64,000 nt of DNA, taken from positions 124,001 through 188,000 of the forward strand of contig SSNU01000119.1 in the NCBI GenBank assembly GCA_012064415.1. The letters run 5' to 3'. How positions within the stretch are numbered: position 1 is the first letter of the stretch; every line of letters starts with the position of its first letter. Below the pieces are notes generated by a model. It was not told the origin of the DNA, did not search any database, and worked only from the letters and a program-made list of their open reading frames with translations. Shown here piece by piece: positions 25,462 to 37,000 of the stretch. This stretch comes from Gyrodactylus bullatarudis (lineage: Eukaryota > Platyhelminthes > Monogenea > Gyrodactylidea > Gyrodactylidae). The position numbers were made by a program, and so were the translations under genes.

Positions 25462-26208
25462 ATGTGTCATCCTATAGATTTTACTGGCTATTTCCTATTC
25501 ATTTTCGGTTCCTTACTATTTGGTTGGAACTTGTTTGATGATATTTCACAGAAAAGTCAAAACTTGAAGCATCTTTTCTTTGCTAACACAGAATTCAGCG
25601 ATGATGATTTGTTTCCTTTCATTAGACCGGTTCACGAGTTTAATAATCAGCTGTTCTTATGGAAAATATTCTATGGTATATTTTGTATCTTCATGGCTCT
25701 TATTCGAATGATGTTCAATATTCATCGTAACCGCGAATTTCTACCAGCTTGGTTTCTTTATTTATCTCTTGGCACTCTTTTCAATCTTCTCTCTCTACTC
25801 ATGATTAGCAATCAAATTTATCCTCAATATGTTAAATTTATCAAAGTTTTCGAGGCCACCAACAAGAATAAGAAGCAAATTATTCAAAACGATTTGATAA
25901 TCGAACACATCCAAAGGACCTACAAGTGTTGCGGAGCGTTCTCTTCGTCAGAATTCATGATTAGATATGGAAACGATAGATTGCCCGACTCTTGTTGTAC
26001 TCAAAAGAACTGTTATGAATACTGGAACGAGTTCAACTCGAATGCCCTTACTCCGTGTTATGCTAATTTGTGGGAAAATTTTTTAAATCATTTCATCTGG
26101 TCAATTTTAAAACAATGGTTATACTCAATTTGTTATCTGCTAATATTTCTACTAGATTTTACAAGTTTCCTTCGAGGAAAGATTATAGATGAGCTTAATG
26201 AGATATAA
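25462..26208 (+). CDS. Tetraspanin-like membrane protein
   Basis: This is a four-pass membrane protein of 248 residues in one exon. Hydrophobic segments are at about 9-23, 65-84, 96-116 and 211-234. The large extracellular loop between TM3 and TM4 carries the tetraspanin signature CCG (156-158) plus C178, C179, C184 and C199, giving six cysteines for three disulfides. Tetraspanins organise membrane microdomains and partner integrins or other receptors. The loop between TM1 and TM2 is long for the family (about 40 residues, acidic), and the short cytosolic ends lack the usual juxtamembrane cysteines except C2. The start lies 157 bp from the divergent HIRA gene. The family is well supported; the subfamily is not assigned. 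Confidence 0.88.
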   Translation: MCHPIDFTGYFLFIFGSLLFGWNLFDDISQKSQNLKHLFFANTEFSDDDLFPFIRPVHEFNNQLFLWKIFYGIFCIFMALIRMMFNIHRNREFLPAWFLYLSLGTLFNLLSLLMISNQIYPQYVKFIKVFEATNKNKKQIIQNDLIIEHIQRTYKCCGAFSSSEFMIRYGNDRLPDSCCTQKNCYEYWNEFNSNALTPCYANLWENFLNHFIWSILKQWLYSICYLLIFLLDFTSFLRGKIIDELNEI

Positions 26209-26956
26209 TAATTTTTCCAACATATTTAATCATTGCAGAAATCTTAAATCTACTCATGAGTAAACAGAAAAAGAATATTATTTTTTCCAAATAAAAACAA
26301 AATCATTAAAAATATACTTGTATTTGATAGAATCTTGAGTTTCATTTCATTCTACATTCATGATGATGGGTGATTATTTTTTATTCATTATAATCTCTAT
26401 AAATTGGTAAATCTTGGACCTCATTCAGACCAGCTGATAGAGGAACTCTCTGTTTGAAACACGAATAAATCTAAATACAGTATATGTGGCTACAATTAGA
26501 GACTTTTTCTTTATTAATTTTTTCTTTCAAGACGAGACTATGCTTTCGTTTAAAATCAATATTCATTCTTTTGCATATAATATATAATTCTCTGTTGTGA
26601 ACCAATAAAAAACGAGAATGTATTCCAACTCCATTGGCTCTCTGATGATCAAGTGTTAAGACAATCAAGGGTGATTAATAATCTTTTTTCTCATATATTC
26701 ATCCTCAACATTGTTTTTCTCTTTTGCCGTTGTTAAGAGTAGGTAAAATATTTCAGAAAATAGAAAAGTAAAACTGACTGTATCTAATAATAAACATTCC
26801 CTCTTCCAGAAAGACTCTACAATATGCATACGACTCTAAAAACATTAGAATGGATCCTGTAACTTGATAGAGATCCCTATTTCTCTTACACAGGAGGAGG
26901 GGTAAGGGAGATTTAACAAGGAAAGGGAATTGTGTAGGCTATAAAAAATATCTGAT
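26209..26956. other. Convergent intergenic spacer
   Basis: This is the gap between the stop codons of the tetraspanin (plus) and the six-exon minus-strand gene. An AATAAA at 26290-26295 is 82 nt after the tetraspanin stop and probably its poly(A) signal. I see nothing else. Confidence 0.5.
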
Positions 26957-29900
26957 TCAGACCCTGTCCTCTTTCAGAATCGGATTGACTACAGGCGTGC
27001 AACTTTCTGGTACATCTTCACTGCTCAAATCATGAATGTTTATCTATTGAATAAATAAAAACTGAAATTTAATATTTAAGAGTACAAACACATGGAAGAA
27101 AAAGTAATGCAAAGCTAGGTTTGGTACATGGATTATCTTTTGAATCCAAAAAAGTTTTGTTTAATTTATTCAATAAGAAAGGCGATCCCTGAGAATAGGA
27201 AGAAATTGAGCTCTATTTCGGGCATACTCATCAGTCTTTACATGCAAAATAAAAAAAAACATCAATATTACAAGAAAGAGTTTGATTGGTAAGCCTTTCT
27301 TAGGTAGTAATAGTTTTTTGAGCATAGATAATTTATTCATTTTTTTGAATTTCAAAAATGCGTCAAATTTTCACTTTTTTCATTTTTTCATCGCAAAATT
27401 TTTGTTAATTTCATGCAACACTTGGGATCAGATTTAAATCGAAGATTCGAATTCGGGAACCTTTTCTAATTTTATATCTTAATGATTCACTGCAAGATTC
27501 AAAAAGATATTCGTGTTCCACACTATGCGTGGAAAAATATTGAGTCTTTTGCAGAAATAGTAAATTCTCAACTTTACCCTTATAATACAACTTACATGAT
27601 AGACATCTTCATTGGTTTTTCGCTGATTTCTAGCCTCGTAGGACTCTCGTCGGGACTCGAGAATTGTCGAAGGATACAAATTGTTGACACAAAGTTTACT
27701 GGAATTATTTTCCATCATGGAATCTAGGTCAGAACGATATTATAGTATTATAAGCATTTCTAACATAATATCTTGGCATTTTGGTTACTGCAAACTTGCG
27801 CAAAATTTTATTTTCTTTTAAAGTGGTTATATAGATGAAAAATCAAATCCCTCTTAATTTGTATGTATACTTTCACAGTAGTTTTGAACTAATCTCACTT
27901 TTAAGATGAATATCCGAGATCAATGGTGTAACGTTTCTTTCTTACAATCATACAGTATAATCAAGAGAGGTAATTCTTTTAAATTGCAGCAATTATTGTA
28001 CAGATATATATATACATTCAGAGAGTATATTTCCTACAGAATGCACTTTCATTCTCAGATTAAATTCATTAGTTAATTGAAAGAAACTTTTAAGCAGAGT
28101 TTTTTAGCAACTTATCGGTTCATCTTCGAAAAATAGTAAACTCTAATCTTTATTTTGTCTGGCTTAATATGGAATCAACTTATGCATTATTTGCCGAAAT
28201 AGCCGGATCAATCTTTCACTGACTAAATGCATTTAAAAGGAGTATCAGGTACTGAGGAAATTGCGCTGTATCGAGAAAATATTCATATTGGCTTAATTTA
28301 TAATTCCAATTGCATTCTATTTATCCAATTAATTAGATGTATAAAGATTATTCATGAGTGAGAGGTCTCATGTTTGGCTTACACACACCCCTCACAAGAA
28401 ATTGGTGTGCTCTTATTTGAAAAAAAATAATAATAAGAATTCAGAATGGAACGGACAAAAGAGTAGACGAAAATCGACCAGAGGGATTGCACTGAAGATT
28501 TACAACAAAGGGTAGATTTGCATAAATATCCTTAGTAGTGTATAGAATCCATATTTCCCGTCTTCATCATTATTGAGTGAGCCAGATGAATTTCAATTTC
28601 CCATGAATTTTATTTCCATTAAAATTTTAATTTTGTCAACCCCAATTGTCTCTTCTTCGCCTTAGTTAACATATATGAAGATGGTATGAATTGGTTCTCT
28701 TGAGTAATCATATACACTTCTTAGTTTTAATTTTCCAAAAGTGAAATCTTTAACTTGGCAAGAAAAATTAGAATTAAAAGTAAACATTCTTGAATATCTA
28801 TTGAATACATTAGAAGCCAGATTTTATGGGAAATGGTTTTGAAAATTAAAAAAAGTCTACTCTTCAACTCTAACTTCTTGATTTAAAAATTATTCGATTA
28901 TAAATGATCTCAATTTCCCCATTATTTTTGGAATTAAGGGATTCTGGGAACAGATCTGGAATCAAGAAAAGAATTTGATCCATGAAAACATATTCATCTC
29001 ATGATCTCTAGTGTAGTTAGTCTAATCTTTATTCACAAATTAAAAAAGGCTATTCTAACGTACTTGAAATTGAATCGATGCTTCGCCTTGGATTCAGACA
29101 GTAACTCATTTCATCTTCAATATCAGGATAGGTCGTACACTCAACACTTGTTGATCTAAAATGGAATGGAGAATAAAAATTCATCGCCAATTGATTCATG
29201 TGTGAATCTTAATCTCGGAGATTACTACGGATTGCACTTGAAAGACAAGTGAAGAAGACGTGAAAACTTCAAGTCATTTTGAAGAGGAATACAGAGGGAA
29301 TCAGTTTTTCGAATTCTACTATATAGAAGCACATTGAAAGAGCTCAGAGATTTCGTCAAACACAAGAGAGCATTGGAGGACCTAACGATGGAAATAGGAT
29401 TGACTCACTTTTTTAAACGTTCCCTATTGCTTCCGTGGGAATATTTGGATTTGAAAAATTTCCTAAAAATAAAGGTTCTCTTTAAATTAAGACATCTGCT
29501 GTATGTTACTGCATGAAAATGGGAGTTTATGATCTAGATATTTTTGAGAAAATTTGAATTTCACGCATAGTCAAAATTCAAACAAAGATTTTTCTCAATC
29601 ACACTATGAAACCATAACTTTACATCAACTACAACTCTAAAGATTTGTAATAATATAAACTCAAAAGGAGGGTTTTTTTGAGACATTGATTAACTAAAAG
29701 TCTTGAATAAATAAAAACACTCGTTTAAAACATTTCTGGTGATTCTATTAGCTTTGAAAAAAAAATCTACAACAGATTAATATTTGAAAATGAGTGAATT
29801 ATACATGCTTTAAAGATGCTGGATGTTGGCCGAAAATGTTCACTGAAACGGGGTTCTGAAAGGAATCAACTTGTGTTTCTTTGTCCTAAATATAGGATGA

Positions 29901-31867
29901 TTGTGAGAGTTAATCTCTTGATAAATTCAAATAGATTTCAACTGTCCTGAGATTCAACAAGATTTGGCATTCATAAAGGCATTCTTAAAGGTTTGCCAAT
30001 AATTGCTCTAGATAGCTGTTATTTTCATTATTTGACAAAAACCCTTGAATATTCATGAATATCTATCAAAAATAGATGCTAAATTTTGGGTCGAGTACTA
30101 TTTCCCCACCTGCAGATTCGGTAATCTCACGTCCAATATTGCTGAATCAAGCAAGTCATCCTTAATGGAACTTAGCCAAAAGTACCCGAAGACTACCTTC
30201 CGAATATTTACAAAATAACAGAATTGAAAAGAAATGTACAGTTCTGAATTTAATTTCTGTGATTTGGATGGTCTAAAATCATCAAATCCTAAACCAAAGT
30301 CTGATTCATGTAAAAGAGGAAATCCTAAGAAGAAAAGAATTCGTTCAGTAGCCGAAAAGATCTTATCAACGTTAGTTTTTTAATTTTTCTAATTTGTTTG
30401 GTTATAGTTATTTTTCCACAAACTAATACTAATAATTCTGAAAATATATATTGGTATATTATACTGCTTTTGAAATTTTTTAAGCATTGATACTATAATT
30501 ATAGAAAATATTAAAAATATGATACTACTTTGGAAAATAATACCGGTCTATTATAATAACTATACTAATGGTGAAAATAATGAAAAAATTGATACTAACT
30601 TGGTGAATAGCCCTAAATTTTAATCTTTCTTTTGCATATTCTACTATCTGACGTCAGTCGTTATTACAAGATACAATTCTTCTATGAGCCTAGCAGAAAC
30701 AAGATTACAAATGACAAAAAACAATGGCAGACAAAATCTATAAAATGAAATTTAAATTCAGAGTTTAGTGCCATTCAAGGAGGCATGAAAAAATGTTTCA
30801 TGTAAATAAATCGTGGAGGGAAAAAAGACACGATAAATGGAAACTAATCACGGTCTAAAATGAAAAACATGTTTTCTTCATTCCATCTCTCCCCATTTGG
30901 CCTCCCTCTAACAAGAAATTCTTTCCAAGAAAAATTTTAATTAATTAATCATGAGCAATTTCTTAAGAGATACTTAGATAAAGCTAAATTAATCCTTTTT
31001 ATGTTTTCAGGGCGTACTTGTTGTATGTTTCATTAATCGCAAAATTTCCCTAAAGATTGGTTTCACTAAAGTTTGAAAACCCTACCAAATACAACTGCTC
31101 ATATCTTTTGGGAGAATCTTAACCCATTAGAGATGAAGGTGAACTCACGTTGGATTTTGAATAAGGCTCGTCTGTAATTCAGAGTCAATTCTCAATTCGA
31201 TCGTTTTGTCTGAAGTGAACTTTTTGTAGAAACCATTTGTCTGGAAGGAATTCTTTCTCTGACGCTGCTGGCGAAAGGATTTTAAGCTCTTGTTTGTTAA
31301 TAAAATTTAAATGGCCTGATAAATGTTCGCATTTTCCAGTTATTTTTTAACTCTTTATCAAGATTATAATCTACAGTAATAGACTTACGTCAGAAGGCGA
31401 GCCTCGTTTAGATTTTGAGCTAGTGTTTTCATTTTGAGCATTACTGATTTTGGAGATGGCCGACTGAGCACCAACCAAATTTCCCATGAAACCCGTTGTC
31501 AGGGCAGCTATTGATTTAAGGGCATTGTTTGTTTGTTCTTTACTATATTTTTTAACTAAATGTAAAAAATAATTATCTTTTACATATAATAATAATGTAT
31601 TGCAATAGGTTTTGAGTCATGAGTAGAGCATCGAAAAATAGGACGCTATTCCTTTTTTTTAGGACCCTAAAATTTAAGCAATTACAAAAATTGGGACTCA
31701 ATGAAAAATATCTAGGACAAAAAGAAATTTATATTCTGATAAATATAATCAAAAGGTATCTATTAACAGTTTTTGAGTTCATCGTTTGGGTTCAATTTGA
31801 ATTCAGATGGATATTTTGTAACGACTCCCCTTTTTTTCATGCGTGGTTTAGCTCCTGTCCTTGGCAT
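26957..31867 (-). CDS. Unidentified six-exon gene, about 230 residues
   Basis: I do not recognise the product. Six exons agree in phase and splice signals: 31867-31768, 31555-31389, 31267-31149, 29155-29064, 27723-27596 and 27043-26957 (stop TGA). The protein begins MPRTGAKPRMKKRGV, is basic at first, has one amphipathic stretch (ALKSIAALTTGFMGNLVGAQ, about residues 46-65), then a Ser/Thr/Asn-rich acidic-basic mixture, and ends NPILKEDRV. There is no signal peptide, membrane helix or catalytic motif. Donors GTAAGT (twice), GTGAGT, GTACGT and GTTAAT are good. The exon at 27723-27596 supplies exactly the phase change needed between its neighbours, which supports the chain. The true start may lie upstream, since no acceptor or TSS signal is obvious before 31867. 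It is downstream of the Hv1-like gene on the same strand; I could not join them in phase. Confidence 0.6.
30234..30383 (+). CDS. Small basic ORF inside an intron of the opposite strand
   Basis: A 49-codon frame starts at an ATG and has a protein-like composition. It is acidic first, then strongly basic with a run of Lys/Arg (GNPKKKRIRSVAEKIL). It could be the first exon of a short gene (a GTTAGT follows at 30371), a nuclear-localised microprotein, or chance. It lies in the 2-kb intron of the unidentified minus-strand gene. Confidence 0.22.
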   Translation: MYSSEFNFCDLDGLKSSNPKPKSDSCKRGNPKKKRIRSVAEKILSTLVF

Positions 31868-34062
31868 TTTGAGAATGAATTGAATCGAATAAGGGTTTGC
31901 AGAAAATACATTTGCAGACCAATTAAATGAGAGAGACCTCAAGCGCCTTAAATTACAGCGAGTCATTTATTTATTTGAACGATAATATTGTCATTTATTT
32001 ATGGTAAAAAGATAGATTGTTTAGAGATTGGATTAACTTGTAAATTTGTCTAAATAAACATAGACCTTAATAGAAAATAGGCCCTGTAACATAATTTAGG
32101 CCTTAATTAGGACTTAATAACTTTCAAACAAGACGAGTAATCAAAACTTGAATTGCATTTATTTGGATAGAAATGAAAATAGACCTCAAACAGCCTTTTA
32201 GGACTTTTTGAGCCCCTAGTCATGAAACTTCATTAGTCTATGAAACTTATTCATAAGCTATTTTCTTCAACCAGACCTAATTGATATGAAGTTGGGAATC
32301 TATTATTTTTACGAAAACCTCGACTTTTTCATCAAATATTCAATTAACTTGAAGATTTTGTGGAATCCTACTCATTTTGCTCACCTTTACGATTTCAGAA
32401 AAAAATTCTGAAAAATAATTTTTTTATAAAAAATATGATCATTTTCAAATTTCGAATTTTGCACTAAAACCCAGAAAATTTTTTTTATTTGAAAGTGGGA
32501 GAATGATCAAAAGTTGATTTTCAGGATCACAATAAGACTATGGTATATTATGATGATAATTTGATGAAAAATTCTGAGAATTTAGTTGAAATCATGAATC
32601 AACTAAATGTAGGTCTATTTTTCTATAGTCAAAAGTAGAACTCACACATTCTTTCAAATGAACATTTTGGTATTTCTTCAAACGAGCACAACGCAGAACT
32701 AATCAATCAATGATGCCTTTTTATTTTTTGTGAAAGAAAAAAGATTACACTCTTTGGTGAGTAGACTTTACATCTACTTTTAATGCCTGATTAAATGAGA
32801 TCTTGCCTCGTTCAGTTCTCCTCCTAATATATACGGTTGGGTTGATTGACATTTTTAAAAGGGTACCTTTATTCTAATGTTAGACAATGAACAGCTAGCA
32901 GAACTAACGGATATTGTTATTAGGAAATATATTTTCCTTTTCTTCTCTCGATAGATTGCCTGTCTCAATGTAATTTTTGCTTATTTTATTCACCACTGAG
33001 TGTAGGAGCAAAAGGAAAAAGTTCAAAGAAACTTGCCATCAAAGTGGAAATGTTTTAACTTCGATTTAATTTAATGAGAAGGAATAAAAACAAGGCAAAT
33101 TCCTTAATTTACTCGTTCAAGTAGGAATAGCAATGACAGAACACCATCCGAAAGCAGTCCAGGCATAACATAACAATATCTAGTGAAAATTTTGGCGCAG
33201 CTCAGTAACGGAAAGGGGGTTACCAGTTCTACATAATCTGTATAGACTAGTATGAGATTAAAAAGTTTATTAATAAAACTAGACATCCCTCAAATAAATT
33301 AGAATAATAGCTTCTCTTTCACCTTCCCCTTTATCGGCATTTCAAGTCAGAATAGTCAAAAGATTATAGTTATTAAAATTAAGTAAATTACATCATTAGT
33401 CTTCATTGAAGACTCTTCGAGATGATAAACAAACCTTGATCAATTGAAAGGTTATTAAAGAATTTTTAAATGCTGATGTAAATTATCCTGGTACCGGCAT
33501 TTTGGAAACAGGTTAATTCATCCAGAAGGTGGAAATACCTACAAATATGTAAGCTTAAACAACATCATTGATTCATTTCTGACAAATAATAGAGCAATAA
33601 AAACTGGTTTAGAACACCTTTCTTGTGCCGCATTCATTTCCATAATTGAAGAATCCATTTGATATTCTTAGCTAGTAGAGAATACTGGAAAATACCCATT
33701 GATAAGAAATAAAATTAATTCGATTAAAGCCAACCTAAATGTTAATATTATACAAAACACGGTTCATTAGTGTCTGGGCAAGTAAATTTAGTGAAAAGTT
33801 CATTCTAACTTGATTCCAACCCTTAGTTTCTTTCTTACAGATGGTGAACTTCTTTAGATAAAAAAGGTTCAGATTATTCGTTATCAGTGATTGAAGAAAG
33901 ACGTTTTTACTTTAGAAAATAAAAAGTTCTTACATAGTCGGTAAAATTATCAAAGAAACTGCTGACCTATAGATGAATAATAGCAATAAAATTTGAAAGG
34001 AAAATCTTGAAATTCATCTATTAGTTCCTAACCTATAAAAACCAAAAATGATTTCAAGAGAG
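31868..34062. other. Intergenic, repeat-bearing
   Basis: This 2.2-kb stretch lies between the unidentified six-exon gene and the 3' end of the Hv1-like gene. Near 32275 there is a degenerate end of the foldback family described at 37-40 kb (AATTGATATGAAGTTGGGAA). No coding exon is supported. Confidence 0.4.
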
Positions 34063-37000
34063 TCACGCTTTGCTAGCAGAGTTGTACCAGAAGAAGCTCA
34101 ACAACTTGGAGTTTAGATCACTGAGCGCTGCCAAATCATTTTGCCCGGGTAGAGTGGTTTACAGTTACACTGCTTGAAAATCCCTTTTTTCTTTATATAT
34201 TCCAAGAAATCTCCCATGTCTTATCTTGTATTGAAATGTGAGGAGAGAATTGAGAAAGTAAACAAAAGTTTCACTGCCGCTGTTCATATATATCCCGAGA
34301 AAAGTCTCATGTTTCCTTACATGACTTCCCGATTAATTTATTATAAATATTGTCTCTACTTTGGCTACTTTTTTCATAGCTCGGTAATTTGACAAAAAGC
34401 TTTTTAAACTCTTGCCAATGTTATAGGTAAGAATATTGTTGATTCCAGAGCCAACTGATCTCAGCGGTTTGATTTCTCGATCATTTTCAAGTACTGACCG
34501 ATTGATTTATATTTAAAACTTTCCATGAGAAGCTAGATAAATTTATTACAAAAATTTCAAAATTGATCTAATTTTTATAAATGTTCTTTGATCGGATATA
34601 ATGAAGCTTATTGCAGAGAAATTAAATAAAACTTTCTTAAAAAGTATCCTAACCAAGGCAGGTTTGTAGAGAATCAACTCACATCTGGGTTTGCATTTCT
34701 TAATTGTGTCCTCAGAGCAGCCGAGTTCGCGTGACAGCTCTTCGAGAGCAATTATATGCTTCTCCAACATTTCCTTGTCCGTTTCAAGCAACTCTATGCG
34801 CTGTTGTTGTATTCTCCGGGCTTTTTTCTGTAAGGCTATTCGGAATTCGTATCTTTGTTTTTCGTGCATCATTAAGGCTATATAAATTAAAATCATTTCA
34901 TAGTTTTTATGAAATTGTCTGGAGAATATTCGTATATTTAGTATGGCTCTTGATGAGTGAAAAAAAAGAACTCTGAAGAAATGTAGGCACTGGAATCTAT
35001 TTCAAGGGATTAAATCGTTCAAATGCGTATCTAAAAGGCATCTTCAAAATCAATAAAATGTAAGAGCTGTATATTATTACTAGCTGGGAAATTTATCAAT
35101 TTAATCCCATCTAAAATTAGTAGTAACATTGGCCAATCGAGCATTTTGGATAAACAGTCTGAGAAAGAATAATTGAAGGACTCAAAACACAACACTTACC
35201 ATTTATAATTCTTATGACTCTCCAGATAAGTAAAATGACGATTGTCGCTATTTGAAAGGAGGCATATTCAATGTAAACAATGTCACTGACGAAAGATATG
35301 ACAATTATCAGGCTGTCGATAACCTAAATGAAATTGTAAGTTGTACCATTTGTAAGGCTATTAATGAGTATATAATGTTAAAGTATTTCCATTTGGAAAT
35401 CCACTGGAAAATTTTATCTGGTAGTTTCAAGACCAACAAGATTGATGGTAACAAATAGAAAACCTTTTTTAAAACAGGAATTCAGTGCATTTGGGATAAT
35501 TTGAAAGTTAATAAATATCTAGCCATGTAAACATCAGTTATCAGTGGGAGGTCTTGATTTAATTACAATTGTATAAATGATCGGCAATCAGCCATGATAT
35601 TTGGATCATTTGCTTTTCGAATAGAATACATTCGTCTAGCTACATTAAAACTATTATTGGAATGAAGATGAAATTACTGAGAGACCGTCTATAATATTGA
35701 AGAGAATTTTATTAGGTAAATCTAGAAATCTAATGACGGCAGCATAAATGTATGGACGAAAGAAAAATTCCTCATTAACCTATATAAACGATGTCTATGT
35801 GTTCAGAAAAACTATAATCTTCAACTACCTTGGCCAATGTGAGCTTTTTCACTTTTCTCTCCAATGTTGTTATTTATTGGAGATCATTTGGTGTTTTTTC
35901 AGCTTGCATTTTATTCTTATTTTCGTTGACTTTTACTATACTTCTTTCATAATTTGTAAATTATTATTATTATCTTGAATGAATATTTAAACCTTTCTGA
36001 AAGCAGAACTTTCGAATTACCTATAACTCATCAAGGTACAACTTTTAAAAAATATTAAGACATTTTCCAAGAAAATTACTCCAATGTACCTTGTAAAATA
36101 TTTCTCTGTGACTTCAAGGGTTAATGTAAGCAATAGTTTCATACATTTTTCAACATATTTGAAAATGGAAAAAAGATTTCGTTTTGGTCAAGTCGAAATA
36201 TCCTCAGAAGTACAAATGTACATTCTAATAGTTTGAGGGGATTAAGGATTCTGCGAAATTATCCCAGAGTATCTTCAGATTGTATTCACATTTTCTTTTT
36301 TTATCAAATCCTGACTTTTTCCTAGTCTTTTCACTAATTTGCTTCCTTTTTTGTAATGAGATCATGGTAACATTATACTTCTTATAATCCCGTGACAAAA
36401 AAAAGAATTACAGTTAAAGAAATGAGATTATTCCTTCTGGGATTTGTCGAATAATTACACGAAAACCCTTGAGCAAACTTTCTGTCATCATTGTCAAAGG
36501 TGTCATTAATGGTGTGAAAGGAAGACTCAAACTAAAATTCGATAAACTAGACACCTAAAGCAAAGAAAGAATATGCGGCTTCAATTTCGAATCTTCAACC
36601 AACTTCATAGCCACTGTGAACTGATTCATCTTTCTCCCCATGGTGCAATTATTTTCAACTAGATTGTATTACAGTAAGTTTATGAATAAACTATAATACA
36701 AATTTTGAGCTCCATGTGATAAAATTTGTTAAAACTGAAATAGAACGTTTTTTATTTGAAAATTTTCACAATTTTGTTTAACTTTGTGCATTAGAAGCTT
36801 AGGTAGATAATTTGGAGGGAAATTCGGTGGAATGATGTTGAAATATTAAAATTTTGTCATGCAGATTTTAGTAAAAGTTTTGAAGCCATTTGGTTTAGTT
36901 AGCATATTTTTATTTTGGGATAAAGAAGAAGTGATTTATCTTGCAAATTATCCAATGCTTTGAAGCAAATAATCAGAAACTCGATGTATATTTTTGGATA

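Noticed and set aside
27170..27355. 61-codon minus-strand ORF with a hydrophobic segment
   Set aside because: It lies between two exons that already join in phase, and has low-complexity Lys/Leu/Phe text typical of AT-rich noncoding DNA.
29805..29895. Minus-strand frame DKETQVDSFQNPVSV as an exon of the six-exon gene
   Set aside because: It needs phase 0 on both sides, but its neighbours require phase 2. The plus strand is also open here, so it is likely chance or an unrelated fragment.
34021..34180. Plus-strand frames with coding-like text (LLAELYQKKLNNLEF)
   Set aside because: The minus strand here gives the final Hv1-like exon that fits in phase and ends with a stop; the plus frames are its shadow.
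34174..34392. 72-codon plus-strand ORF
   Set aside because: No splice context or similarity; lies in the last intron of the Hv1-like gene.
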